Shown here piece by piece: positions 22,620-34,424 of a DNA stretch of 64,000 nucleotides. The notes beneath the pieces were generated by a model, which worked only from the letters and a program-made list of their open reading frames with translations, was not told the DNA's origin and did not search any database. Every line of letters starts with the position of its first letter. Position 1 is the first letter of the stretch. A program made the position numbers and the translations under genes. The stretch comes from Peromyscus leucopus (lineage: Eukaryota > Chordata > Mammalia > Rodentia > Cricetidae): contig NC_051065.1 in the NCBI RefSeq assembly GCF_004664715.2, forward strand, positions 147,137,487 to 147,201,486, written 5' to 3'.

Positions 22620-22682
<63 letters not shown>

Positions 22683-22854
22683 CTCTCTCCCTTGAGGCTG
22701 CTCTGTACTCCTTTTCCCACCCTCTGCCCCCCCCATTAATAAAACTCTCCACATGAGCGCTATCTGCATGGCATGTCTCTCTCTCACTCACTGTGGGGCC
22801 CCTTGACTCCAACCCACCAAGGTGTGTCTCTCCTGCTGTTTTAAAAATACAACA
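22470..22854 (+). mobile_element. 5' LTR of a tRNA-His-primed ERV
   Basis: Starts 'tgttagcattc' and ends 'aaaatacaaca'. Contains AATAAA near 22738 and a long (CT)n. It pairs with the LTR at 24659-25009. The element is flanked by 'tctgt' at 22465-22469 and 25010-25014, a 5-bp duplication. Confidence 0.8.
22623..22678. repeat. (CT)n microsatellite in the LTR
   Basis: About 28 CT units. The matching position in the 3' LTR is a short interrupted CT stretch, so the tract expanded after insertion. Confidence 0.95.
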
Positions 22855-22856
22855 TT

Positions 22857-22874
22857 TGGTGCCGTGACTGGGAT
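22857..22874 (+). other. Primer-binding site, tRNA-His type
   Basis: 'tggtgccgtgactgggat' lies two bases after the LTR end. The first twelve bases are complementary to the 3' end of tRNA-His (CCA plus acceptor stem), the primer used by ERV-H-like class I elements. Confidence 0.7.
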
Positions 22875-24658
22875 TTGAGCTGAGGTTGCTGCAGCCACAA
22901 TGCAGATTACTAACCACTATACAGTAATGTCCAGCCATATCTCTCAGATCTCTGATGCCGTTTGATGACCAGGCTCTGTCAGTTCAACAGTGGCAAATAA
23001 GGCTTCAGCTGCATTCCCAGTTCTCTGTGAAATTCACAGGCCTCACTTTCTTAGAGCTAATACTAGGTCTAGACACAACACATTTTGCAGTGGCTGTCCT
23101 CAGTGGTCAGCCACTTATATCTCTTGGGGAATTAGTTTATCTTTAAAGTTTATTTATGTAAAGATAGGAAAGCTGTCTCACCTCTGCTCTTTACTTACTC
23201 TTCTCAGATCTGATGGTGTTTGTTGATCAGGGTATTAATAGATTTGCCAGTTTTACAACTCGTCCCCCAACCCCAAGGCTACAAATACCTTGGTAGCTCA
23301 TTAATAAGTTTCCTGTTAAAAGTACAGGTAGGTGTGCCTCATTCACAGACTTCATTGTGAATTTCTAGCCCTTTGCTATGGCATCAAGATATAAATCTAT
23401 TCCAGTTGTTTCACAGACACCTGCAGGTTCCTGCACAGATCCACCCCTCCTGCCAGACTCATGCCAAGGTCAAACCTGCAGGGGCCTTCCAGATATACCA
23501 GTCCCTGTACCAGCTGAGGATTTCAACTGGGCAAATACTGGCAGGTTAACTTCATCCACATACCTGCTCATAAAAACTCTAATATCTTCTAGCTTGTTGA
23601 ACTTTTACAGGATGGATAGAGGCATTTCTCACCTCCAGAGAAACAGCAGATGTGATGGCTCAGGTACTCCTGATTAACACATCATCCCTCAATTTGGCAT
23701 ACCATCCCCCAAGCTCCTGGGACCTCACTGCTGGTACCACTTCTCCAGGCTCAAGTGGGCACCTGCCTGGCAACTGAAACCTGGTTTTCCAAGATGTCCC
23801 AATGAAGGGCATATCTGCTCTCATGTTTTGCTTATTCACCCTTATGGTGATATTTTATTTGTATTAAAATGTTATTTGTATATTAATAAATAAAGTTTCC
23901 TGGGGGTCAGAGTTATTAGCAAGCCATAGGAAAGCAGGGCAGTGGTGGCGTACGCTTGTAATCCCAGCACTTGGTAGGCAGAGCTAGGTAAGTCTCTGTG
24001 TGTTCAGGGATACAGCCAGTATTGGATATACATGCCTTTAATCTCAATACCAATCATAGAAAACCTGGAGGTCTATACAGACAGACTGTGATGAGGCAGT
24101 CATGTGGTTGGGTTTACAACCAATGAGAAGGCAGAACAGAAACACTAGAAAAATACAGACACATAGGAAGTAGCTCTGGTTCGGAGAGGTAGGACCACTG
24201 CAGGAGGAAGGGTAAGGTTTTAGCTCTTAGCTCTGACCTCTTGGCTTTCTTCTTTGCATTGGTTCTGTGTTTCTTATTTAATAAGACGGTTGGTTACATC
24301 TACATACCTTTGCCTCATCTGTACAACCAGGGCACTCCTCCATTCCATTCTTTCTGGCAGTTACCACTCTTCCCATGGCTAGCACCACTCACAGGGCTGA
24401 TGATAACAATCTATTTTTTCTCGTAGCAACCTGCCTTCTCAGCTCAGCAAGGATCAAATGCCTGAGGTCTCAATGATGACAGCTAACCAAATGCTTATTT
24501 ACTCACACCTCCTGCTGTGTGTGACCCTGACTCCCAACTTCCTCCTCCCCACTTCATCCCAAGTCAGCAGGAAGTAGTCTCGAGAATTCAGCACCCTCAT
24601 TTCTACCCCACTTGTTATCCATAACTCACCTTTTTATAATAAACAAAAGGGAAGAAAA
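22875..24658 (+). pseudogene. Internal region of a class I-like ERV, heavily decayed
   Basis: No gag is recognisable. At about 23530-23690, broken frames resemble a retroviral integrase core region ('FNWANTGRL', 'RNSRCDGSG' in shifted frames). At 24300-24430 a segment with 'LPLFPWLAPLTGLMITIYF' looks like an env transmembrane anchor. A purine tract 'caaaagggaagaaaa' precedes the 3' LTR, as expected of a polypurine tract. A solo LTR is inserted at about 23845-24297. The whole is about 2.5 kb between LTR ends, far below a full provirus, so large deletions have occurred. Confidence 0.6.
23845..24297 (+). mobile_element. Solo LTR inside the class I-like ERV
   Basis: Same family as 31048-31856: 'gatattttatttgtatt', 'gtaatcccagcacttgg', 'ggttgggtttacaacc', ending 'ttatttaataagacgg'. 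Uninterrupted by the 340-bp nested LTR seen elsewhere. Ends are approximate. Confidence 0.8.
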
Positions 24659-25009
24659 TTAGCATCCAGGCCCACCCCTTGGGAACCTGGCCAACAATCA
24701 GGCAATACCATGGGCCACTCAGGTTCCTGCAAGGTCATCCTACATAGCCTGTATCATTATGTCCCTTCAAAAGGTGTGGTCCTGCCTGCCTTCTCTTTCT
24801 TCTTCCCTTCATAGCCCCACCCACTCTTTCTTCTCTCTCTTTCCCCCATGAGGCCCCTCTGCACTCCCTCTCCCCTCTCTCTTCCCATACCACTAATAAA
24901 ACTCTCCACATGAGGACTGTTTGCATGGCATATCTCTCCCTCACTCACTGTGAGGCCCCACGACTCCAATCCATCAAGGTAGGTCTCTGGCCATCTTTAA
25001 AATACAACA
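24659..25009 (+). mobile_element. 3' LTR of the tRNA-His-primed ERV
   Basis: Aligned by eye to 22470-22854: 'gggaacctggccaa', 'caggcaatacc', 'aataaaactctccacatgag', 'aaaatacaaca'. Clearly diverged from the 5' LTR, so the insertion is old. Confidence 0.8.
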
Positions 25010-25250
25010 TCTGTTACTATAATAAACACAATGATGAAAAGTGAACTGGGGAGGAAAGGGTTTATTTCATCTTACAACTTCCAGTCACAAACTAACATGG
25101 AAGGAAATCAGAAAATGAGCTGGAGACAGGAACATGGAGGGGCGAACTGAAGCAGAGGCCTTGGGGAAAAGCTGCTCACTGGCTTGTTCTGAATGGCTTT
25201 CTCAGCTTGCTTCCTTCTACAGCCCATGGCTTCAGCTCCAGGCTAACAGG
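25010..25250 (+). repeat. Rodent interspersed repeat fragment
   Basis: 'ggggaggaaagggtttatttc', 'ggaggggcgaactgaagcag' and related phrases are familiar from a common rodent repeat, but I cannot name the family reliably. Confidence 0.4.
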
Positions 25251-26117
25251 TGGCTCTGATGGATGTCAGAATGGTGAGATCTCTTGCTGGCACACAAGTT
25301 CCTTCTTTGCCAGTGCCAGGGTGCCAGGCTTTTTCTTCTCCCAGTATGAGATGCCTGTGGAAATTTCAGTTTCTTTAGATCCATTATTTCAGCAGTCTGA
25401 GGGCCAAAGGAGGGTCACACATGTCTCTTTAGAATACTTTGATTTCTGCCAGGAATCTCATGCTGGGAAAAGAAAAGGGCTGATGGCTGGTACCATCCAG
25501 GGGACTTGGGTTCTTAGAAAGAGACTTAACGCTATCCTGAGCTTCCCAGCTCCGAGTCCAGGAAATCTTATGCTACGTGTGTGGGAGAAGAGTGGGTGGA
25601 TAGGCAGAGGCAGCTCCTCCAGCAAAGTGAGCGAGAATGCATTCCAAGGGTGACTTGGAGACTCCGAGGAAGCTGGACCTGATGGAGAAAATTCATGTTT
25701 CATAAAGATGACTTTGGAAACAAGTGGGAAGGTTAATTCTTAGGGATTCATAGAGGGGTTTTTCTTTTTCTTTACACAATTTTTAGGGGAATTTGCATGG
25801 GTAAATGCGTATGGGATATTTGGAAATAACACAGCCTCTGGGAAATCTACTAATTGTAAGAGAACTATGTTAATTGCACTTTTATTTGTATTTTATAGGT
25901 TAGATGAAGTTAAAGTTAGACGGAATGTGCTTAATTCCAGACAGTGAAAGCAGAAGCCCCAAAGGAAGCACGGAGAAGAGGCTGTGAGGCCAGGCCAGCC
26001 TTGCCTTAGCTGTGCAGGGGAGGGTCAGGGAGCATCAGGCCACCTTGCTAGACTTTGGCTGCTTTGGTGGACATGTAATTCACCCCAGACACTGTAAGAA
26101 TGAGTATCCTAAATGTT
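25251..26117. other. No supported gene
   Basis: A 148-residue open frame covers part of this stretch (25207-25653), but it has no recognisable domain and overlaps repeat-like sequence. Treated as chance. Confidence 0.45.
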
Positions 26118-26240
26118 TTTTTTTTTTTTTTTTTTTTCATTTTCTTGTTTTTTTTTGAGTCATTGTAGCTCTGCTCAACTACAGAGATCGCCTGCTCTTC
26201 CGAGTGCTGGGATTAAAGGTGTGCGCCACCACCGCCCGGC
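26118..26240 (-). mobile_element. Short B1 SINE
   Basis: A poly-T followed by a shortened B1 ending 'gccaccaccgcccggc'. Flanking 'cctaaatgtt' repeats at 26108-26117 and 26241-26250. Confidence 0.9.
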
Positions 26241-26250
26241 CCTAAATGTT

Positions 26251-27425
26251 ATGTTTTATTGACTCTGTTGCATCATCATATTTGATTGCTACATTTTCTA
26301 TTACATCAGAAATAGCGCTGACAGTTCTATAATCACTACCATGCCCATACGTAGTATACTTAGAAAAATACCCAAAGCCCTAGGGAACTTTCCCTACAGA
26401 ACTAAATATGGAAAAACAAAGGTAGAATGGGAAATTTTCACTCTACTTCCCCTTTCTATCATCATCTAAAACTCTTCACTTAATCTTCTTTTCCTCTTAC
26501 ATTTTATTACCAATAAAAGATTACTTAGTTACATCTAACCTCATTGGTTAATCCCAAGAAGCCATTGATTTGCCCAACTTACCCTAGGACATTTTGGGAA
26601 ACCATCTGTAGGAATGGGCAGAGGCCAGATGAGCTATAAGGAGATAAATTAAGCAAGATCTGTCACCAACACAGTCCAGGACTGATAATTTCAGGAAACA
26701 AAGCAGTAGTGCAGTTTAAGGGGCAGGAAACTAACCAAGGTGTGAGTAGCAGCATGTGGGAATCTCTACAGTTAATACAATCTCATTGAATTCAGTCTAG
26801 CTTTCTTGAACCTTTTCTAATTGGATAAAAAGCTGACAATGTGCTCGAAGTTAAAAACAATTATCTTTCATGGAGCTTGCATGCACTTGAGGGACTCACG
26901 CATGAAATTTAACTTTATTAGATAAAACTAAGTCATACCTCTTAAGCTGTGGAAAGCCTTTCTCCAAAAGGAGCCCTTGAAAGCCCTCAGAACATCTGCT
27001 CTGAGTTCGTAAAAATTCGCTGGTCCTCAGTCACCGCAGAAAATGCAAAGTTGGTTTCTCTCAGTGCTGCCCCAGGTGTGAGACAGACGATGCCAAGAGA
27101 AATAGTGGCGTGCTTTCCAAAACCTCGACCCTGTTCAGACAGCAGAACCTCCTCCTGTCCCACAGTCTGTCCCATCCCGTTTCCCACTGTTTGTGTGCTA
27201 TAAGTTTAAAGTCACTGCTGATTTCAGATGTGTGCCCAGTTGACTCTTAACAGGAACAGCTTCATCCATCCTCACTCTTTAGAGTTGAGAAGTGGGTGCT
27301 ACAACTCTTCGAGTGTCTATTTCACCCCCTTTAGCGTTTAGCTGCTCTTATTAAGTTGCTTTTAAGAATTTATTATATAACCCTACATATATCAACTAGT
27401 CTTTGTAAATGTCCATGTTCTGTTC
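26251..27425. other. No recognisable feature
   Basis: Unique-looking sequence. Checked for C-type lectin domain exons (WxxC, EPN/QPD or WND-like motifs) and none was seen. Confidence 0.45.
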
Positions 27426-27431
27426 ATTAAA

Positions 27432-27550
27432 AAGCATAAGAGCACCGGCTGCTCTTTCAGAGGCCCTAGTTCAATTCCCAGCACCACATGGTGGCTCACA
27501 ACTGTCCATCACTTCAGTCCCAGAGGATACAATGACCTGCATGGACATCA
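27432..27550 (+). mobile_element. B2-related SINE cut by the gap
   Basis: 'agagcaccggctgctctttc', 'agttcaattcccagcaccac', 'ggtggctcacaactgtc'. Its 3' end runs into the run of N. Confidence 0.75.
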
Positions 27551-28050
27551 NNNNNNNNNNNNNNNNNNNNNNNNNNNNNNNNNNNNNNNNNNNNNNNNNN
27601 NNNNNNNNNNNNNNNNNNNNNNNNNNNNNNNNNNNNNNNNNNNNNNNNNNNNNNNNNNNNNNNNNNNNNNNNNNNNNNNNNNNNNNNNNNNNNNNNNNNN
27701 NNNNNNNNNNNNNNNNNNNNNNNNNNNNNNNNNNNNNNNNNNNNNNNNNNNNNNNNNNNNNNNNNNNNNNNNNNNNNNNNNNNNNNNNNNNNNNNNNNNN
27801 NNNNNNNNNNNNNNNNNNNNNNNNNNNNNNNNNNNNNNNNNNNNNNNNNNNNNNNNNNNNNNNNNNNNNNNNNNNNNNNNNNNNNNNNNNNNNNNNNNNN
27901 NNNNNNNNNNNNNNNNNNNNNNNNNNNNNNNNNNNNNNNNNNNNNNNNNNNNNNNNNNNNNNNNNNNNNNNNNNNNNNNNNNNNNNNNNNNNNNNNNNNN
28001 NNNNNNNNNNNNNNNNNNNNNNNNNNNNNNNNNNNNNNNNNNNNNNNNNN
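27551..28050. other. Assembly gap, 500 N
   Basis: Exactly 500 N. A round length usually denotes a gap of unknown size, so the true distance is not known. Confidence 1.
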
Positions 28051-28805
28051 AAGCAAGTGTGCAGAGATGGTTCAGGAAGAAGCAGAAGCTGGAAAAATCT
28101 AATACAATAGAAACTTTTCACAAACAAGACTTGTGTAGACAAAGGAGGCATACATATCAGACTCTCTTGTCTGATATAGATGTACATGGGGACTCCACGT
28201 CTCAGTACGTGCCACCTGGAAATCTATTAGAAATATCACACATTTCAGGCAGACATCTCCTACTCAAGTGCAGGCCACAGCAGCCAGAAGAACTAGAAGG
28301 CATATTCAGACAGAGACTCAACTGCTGGACCAGAGGACACTAGGCCACCAGAACTCCAGCTAGACCTCCCACCTGAGGACTTCCTCCCCTCTCTTAGTGC
28401 ACCCCAGACGCTACCCCCAATCGCCCCTCCCCTAATCACAATGTCCCAGCCCCCAATGCAGATGGAGAGCCCATGCTCAACAAGAGGCCAGGCCAGCTGA
28501 CAGAAGTCTAGTCCTCAGCTTGGAGAAGAACTCTGTTCAAACATAGGCCACACAGACCAAAAGACCAAAAAGGAAAGAGAAACCAAGAAATAAAACACCC
28601 ACCAAAGATAAACTTGACACCTAGTTAAATCACCTCAAACCCAGATGCCTGGATGCCAGGCTAAGAATACAATCAACAACAGCCATGGTGATAGGTCACC
28701 ACCAGAGCCCAGTTGTCCTACTACAGCAAGCCCTGAATATCCCAACACAGCCAAAGTACAAGAAAAGACTTAGAACCACTTTACTCCTTAAAGAAATCAA
28801 GAAAA

Positions 28806-28995
28806 GGGCTGGAGAGATTGGCTCAGAGGTTAAGAGCACTAACTACTCCTCCAAAGGTCCTGAGTTCAATTCCCAGCAACCATATGGTGGCTCATAACCA
28901 CCTGTAATGAGATCTGGTGCCCTCTTCTGCCCTGCAGTCATGTATTCTGGATACATAATAAATAAATAAATCTTAAAAAAAAAAATTTAAAAAAT
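28806..28995 (+). mobile_element. B2 SINE present only in this arm
   Basis: Starts 'gggctggagagattggctca' and ends A-rich. Target duplication 'agaaatcaagaaaa' at 28792-28805 and 28996-29009. The left arm has the empty site, a single copy of that string in antisense, at 17741-17754. Confidence 0.92.
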
Positions 28996-29735
28996 AGAAA
29001 TCAAGAAAAACACAAACAAAAAAATTGGAGGAAATGAATAAATACCCATGAAGAAGCCAGAAAAGCAGACAGTGAAGAAATGAATAAAACCACTCAAGAC
29101 CTGAAAATGGAAATAGAAGCAATAAAGAAAACACAAAATGAAGGAATTTTGGAAATGGAAAATCTAGGTAAGTGAACAGGAACGACAGATACAACCAAGA
29201 GAATACAAGAGAGGGGAGGAGGATCTCAGGCATTCAAGATATGACAGAAGAATAGATACTTCACGCCAAAAAAATATTAAATCTAAAATATTTCTGACAC
29301 AAAACAGCCAGAAATCTTGACTGTATAAGGAGATCAACCCTAAATATAATAGGAATATAACAAGGCGAAGAATCTCATCTCAAAGGCCCAGAAAATATTT
29401 TCACACAAATCATACAAGAAATTTGTCCTAATCTAAAGAAGAGATGCTTATAAAGGTACAAGAAGCATACAAAAACACTAAATAAATTTGAACCAGAAAA
29501 AGAAAGTCCCCTCACCACATAATAATTAAAACACTAAGTATATTAAACAAATAAAAAATATTAAACAACTACAAGGGGAAAAGATCAAGTAACATATAAG
29601 GCATACCTATTAGAATTACACCTGACTTCAGTGGAAAACTATAAAAGCCAGAAGGACATGGACAGAGATGCACTGCAGAGTGTAAGAGACCATAGATGAC
29701 AGACCCATACTACTATAGCAACAAACTTTAAATCA

Positions 29736-29881
29736 GGCCGGTGGTGGTGGTCCCAGCACTCGGAGAGCAGAGTCAGGCGGCTCTCTGTGAGTTCAAGGCC
29801 AGTCTGGGCTACAGAGCGAGCTCCAGGAAAGGTGCAAAGCTACGCAGAGAAACACCTGCTTGAAAAACACAAAAAAAAAAA
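29736..29881 (+). mobile_element. B1 SINE in L1 (shared with left arm)
   Basis: Sense B1 with poly-A, flanked by 'aaactttaaatca'-type repeats (29723-29735 and about 29883-29895). Counterpart of 16872-17014. Confidence 0.88.
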
Positions 29882-31047
29882 AAAACTTTAAATCAACATA
29901 AAGATATATTTCATGATAACATGATAAGTTCCATTTCAAACAGTATCTATCCACAATCTATCATACAGAAGGTACTAGAAAGAAAACTCCAAGCCAAGGA
30001 TGTTAACAACACCTATGAAAATACAAGAAATAAATAATCCCACATCAGCAAAATCAAAACAAGGGAAGCATACACTTATACACATACCACCAGCACTATA
30101 CACCACCAATAATAGCACCAACAACAAAATAACAGGAATTAAAAAATCTTTGGTCATTGATATCTCTCAATATCAATGGATTCTATTCCCTAAAAAAAAC
30201 ACACAGAATAACAGAATGGAAGCCAAACCAGGATCCATCCTTCTGCTGCATATAAAAAACACATCAAAGATAGACATTACCTCAGAGTAAAGGGTTGGAA
30301 AAGATATTCCAAGCAAATGAACATAAGAAACATCCTAGAGTAAGCATTCCAATGTCGAACAAAATAGATTTCAAAGTGAAATTAATCAAAGAGACTGAGA
30401 GGGGCACTTCATACTCATCAAAGGAAAATCCACCAAGATGACATTTCAATTCTTAACATCTATGCTCCAAATGCAAGGGCACCCAAGTTTCTAACAGAAA
30501 CACTACTAAAGCATAAATCACACATCTACCCTCACACATTGATAGTGAGAGGCTGCAATACCCCACTCTTTACCAACAAATAGGTCATCGGACCACAAAA
30601 ACTAAACAGAGAAATACTGAAGCTAACAGACATTATGAACCAAATGGAGCTAACAGACATTTATAGAACATTTTCTCCCAAACACACACACAAAAAAAAC
30701 CTTCTTGTCAGAGCATCACAGAACCTTCTCCAAAGTTGACCACATACTGGGTTACAAAGCAAGTTTCAACAGATACAAAAAATGTGAATAACCACTGCAT
30801 CCTATCAGAACACCACAGTTAAAACTGTATTCCAACAACAACAGAAATAAAGCTTACAAACTCAGAGAAACTGAACAACTCTCTACTGAGTGACGGATGG
30901 ATCAAGGCAGAAATAAAGTAAGAAATTCCTAGAATTAAATTATAATGAATATACAACATACCTAAACCTATGGAACACAATGAAAGCAGGGCTAAGAGGA
31001 AAGTTCATAGCACTAAGTACCTACATTAAAAAATTGAGGAAATCTTA

Positions 31048-31856
31048 TGTGATATTTTATTTGTACTGAAATGTGATTTTATTTGTATGTTAATAAATAA
31101 AGTTGCCTGGGGGTCAGAGCTAATAGCAAGTCACAGCACAAGCTGGGCGGTGGTTTGCAGGCCTTTAATCCCAGCACTTGGGAGGCAGAGCTAGGCAGAT
31201 CTCTGTGTGTTCAAGGATTCAGCCAGCATGGAGACACACGCCTTTAATCTCAATACCAACCATAGAAGACCTGGAGTCTGTACAGACAGGCAGTGTTGCT
31301 GGAGGGCTTCTCTCCAGCTTTCACCAAACCTGCAGTCCACAATCCACGTATAAAATAATCACTCAGACGCTTATAATACTTATAAACTGTATGGCTGTGG
31401 CAGGCTTCTTACTAACTGTTTTTTATCTTAAATTAACCCATTTCTATAAATCTATACCTTGCCATGTGGCTGGTGGATTACCGGCGTCTTACATGCTGCT
31501 TGTCCTGGCGGTGGCTGCAGTCTCTCTCTTCCTTCTTCCTGTTTCCCCAATTCTCCTCTCTCTTTGTCCCGCCTATACTCCTGCCTGGTCACTGCCATCA
31601 GTGTTTAATTTATATAGAGTGATATCCACAGCAAGGCAGTGACGAGGCGGTCATGTGGTTGGGTTTACAACGATGAGAAGGCAGAACAGAAAGTCAATAA
31701 AAGGACAGACACACAGGAAGTAGGTCCTTGCTGAGGGAAGGACAGCAGTGGCAGTGAAGGGTAAAAAAGGATTTTTATCTCTTAGCTATTGCTCTGAACT
31801 CTTGGGCTTTTAACTCTGCAATTGGCTCTGTGTTTCTTATTTAATAAGACTGTTCA
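31048..31856 (+). mobile_element. Solo LTR in L1 ORF2 (inverted copy)
   Basis: Starts 'tgtgatattttatttgta' and ends 'aagactgttca'. AATAAA at about 31092, B1-like segment at about 31140-31260. Interrupted at 31294-31633. Confidence 0.8.
31294..31633 (+). mobile_element. Nested 340-bp solo LTR
   Basis: TG...CA ends with 6-bp duplications 'aggcag' at 31288-31293 and 31634-31639. Counterpart of 15114-15459, six bases shorter. Confidence 0.87.
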
Positions 31857-32525
31857 TCTATAAGACTCATACTAGGAACTTAATAGCACACCTGAAAGCT
31901 CTAGAACAAAAAGAAGCAAACGTACCCAAGGGAGTAACAATAGGAAATAATCAAACTGGGGTAAAGTCAATAAAATAGAAACAGAGAATAATCAAAGAGT
32001 CAATGAAACAGCCAAATGTTAGATGGATCTTTTGGAACCCCGCAGAAGAGGGGAAGGAAGGATCATAGGAGCCAGAGAGGTTGAGGATACCAGATTGTAT
32101 ACATGTTATAGTTGTGTAGCTTGATGTTCTTGTGGGACTCCAACAGTGGGAGTGGGGTGTCTCTGACTCTTTCACCTGCCTTGGGACTTTTTCCTCCTGC
32201 TGGTTGCCTTGGTCAGCCTTGACATGAGGGATTGTGTCTAGTCTTACTATAACTTGTCATGCTATGTTCAGTTGATATGCCTGAGAGACATGATCATTTT
32301 TGGAAGGAAATGGAGGAGTCGATCTGATGGGTAGGGGAGTTGGAGAAGAGAACTGGAGGAATGCAGAGAGGGAAAGCTGCAGTTGTGATGTAATGTATGA
32401 GAGAAGAAAAACAGAAGGAAAGGAGGGAAGATGGGAGGGAGGAAGTAGCAGGAGGAAGGAAGATCTATGTGGAACCATTACACTCTATAGCAGCAACCAA
32501 GACTCTTAGGCACATTAATTCCTAC

Positions 32526-32626
32526 CCTCTGTGGGTGAATCATCTTTTGTGCAGTTCAATTCTCTGTAAGTTAGATCGTTTTTAGCTTTTTTTTCTTCAA
32601 GAAGTTGAGAGTATTTTGATAATAAA
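32526..32626 (-). CDS. Clec4a-like: Clec4a/DCIR-like exon 3 (stalk), second copy, frameshifted
   Basis: Minus-strand exon between acceptor (32629-32627) and donor 'gtagg' (32525-32521). It is 101 nt: the A runs are 8 and 5 long, against 9 and 6 in the left copy. Read from exon 2 it meets a stop soon after the A runs. Substitutions against the left copy include Tyr to Asn early in the exon and Ile to Thr near the end, so this is not just the same sequence with noise. Neither copy has the multiple of three expected for this symmetrical exon. Confidence 0.72.
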
Positions 32627-32742
32627 CTGTAAAACAAACAACAAATAAACAAAAAACAGAACCCAAACCACTAAATTTCATGAAAGAATCATGGCTTTCT
32701 ACTTTCTCCTTACTGATACACAGATCTACTAAGTCCTGATTA

Positions 32743-32797
32743 CTTATATTTTTGGTTGTGAGCCTAGCCTTTAATGGCTGAGCCATCTCTCCAGCCC
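32743..32797 (-). pseudogene. 4.5SI RNA retrocopy, second copy
   Basis: Inverted counterpart of 13939-13993, with flanks 'aagtcctgatta' and 'aagtcccgatta'. Confidence 0.75.
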
Positions 32798-34235
32798 AAG
32801 TCCCGATTACCTAAGTAGACAGAGCCTGTCTACAATTCCCATCACCCCACAGTCAAAGCAGTCCTTAATCTCATATTTTGAAACCACAGGTACTTTCAGG
32901 ACTCCAGAAAGACCATGATTTGAAAGGCAGGCAGGCCCACTGCCATGACTCTAAAGGGAGTGAGCCATACCCTTCCATGTTAACATGAGATGAAAACGCT
33001 AACTCCTGGGGAAGATGAAGAAGACAGAGATTTTTGTATTCAAGAATGTAAACTGCCTTGCTTTGGGAGGAAAGGGGGTTAACTAATTCTGAGAAGCTCT
33101 AGGTTATTTTAGAATGTGAAATAAAAAAGAACTCAACATGCATCTGTGGAGCATTGTTTTGTTTCTCAAACCCTCTTCCTTTCAACCAGATTACTCCTCC
33201 ACGCACACGCTCACTCTCTCCTGGTTTACAGCTAACTGGCTTCTCTCTAGAACTGAATTTCTTCTCTTTCCTCCCTGAGTCTTGTCTCCTTACCCACCAC
33301 TTTGGCTTCCTCCATTTCATTCATACCAAGTTTGAAATGGATCATCAATAATACCCCAGGAGAATTAGTTAGCCATCTTGCTATTGGACTCAATCTAGTT
33401 CTCCTCCTCAGCTCTTAACACATTTCTCTGTCCTGGATTTGCATAACCGTTCTTTTGCCATCACTTCTTGTTGTTTTTTATAATCTCTTCTCCCTCCATC
33501 CACCCTTTAAAATGTAACACTTCCTACAGTCTTGTCACGATGCTTCCTCCTCATACAAAATCTTTCCCAGTGATGCCATGTATTGCTGTGGTCTTGCCTG
33601 CTGCCTGTATGTGCTGGATTTTGTGCTCACTAAACACAAACATATTAGGTTCAACTCAGTATGCCCAAAACTGAAATCAACACGTGCCAACTTAAACCTA
33701 TAACTTATCCTAGATTGTCTACCTCTTTGAATAACTTCATGGTTGCTGAATTTACATCATCAGAATATGAAAGTCACAATGTACTTCTTGGACCCTTAAT
33801 CCTGGATCTCTACATTCATCAGCATTCTACTTCCTTGGTGTTGTGCTCTTTACATTCAAAGTCACCTATCTCATGTTCTTCAGACACTTATCTCATTATC
33901 AAATTAGAAATAGACCTTCTCATTTTTCTCTTATTGTCTTGGTGACTCTGTTTTCTGAGTCCTGCAAAAGCACCATCTATAATCTAAATTCACCTACATT
34001 AACTCTCTATTTGAAATGTTGCAATGGTTCTCCATGGCTGTGATGCCTTCCAAAAATGACCACAACTTTTAACTTCTGTATCCACATACAACTGCAATGT
34101 GATTTTGAAACTTCCCTGGTTAACAAAAGGAAAAAGAAAAACAGTGAAGTCTTCTGTGTGAGCTGCCTCCTAGACTTCCTTTGGCAAAGAGAATGTGCAA
34201 AATCAACTCTGATCTACTATTAAGTTAATTTTTTA

Positions 34236-34424
34236 AAAAGATTTATATATTTATTATATATACAGTGTTCTGGCTACGTGTTTACCTGGAGGCCAGAAGA
34301 GGACACCAGATATCATTACAGATGTTTGTGAGCCACCATGTGGTTTATGGGAATTGAACTCAGGCGCTCTGGAAGAGTAGCCAGTGCTCTTAACCTTTGA
34401 GCTATCTCTCCAGTCCTCAAGTTA
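34236..34424 (-). mobile_element. B2 SINE (inverted copy)
   Basis: Counterpart of 12318-12508 inside intron 2 of the second lectin copy. Confidence 0.85.

Larger units (their letters stand above)
28051..32515 (+). mobile_element. Inverted copy of the L1 at 14.2-18.55 kb
   Basis: Plus-strand L1: 5' UTR-like sequence at the contig edge, ORF1 region (about 29020-29720), ORF2 start near 30095, endonuclease part to 31047. An LTR follows, then a short ORF2 remainder (31857 to about 32020) and 3' UTR. Same internal deletion of the reverse-transcriptase part as the left copy. It has an additional B2 (28806-28995) and lacks about 40 bp present at about 17760-17805. Confidence 0.85.

Noticed and set aside
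25207..25653. 148-residue open frame on the plus strand
   Set aside because: No domain or splice context, starts inside repeat-like DNA, and is open on the opposite strand too. Not supported as a gene.
18541..27550. Search for lectin-domain exons downstream of exon 3
   Set aside because: No exon with the expected Cys/Trp pattern or carbohydrate-binding motif flanked by splice sites was found; the stretch is mostly transposons.
27409..28187. Long open frames across the first run of N
   Set aside because: They are open only because N codons are not stops. The same applies to 44046-44582.
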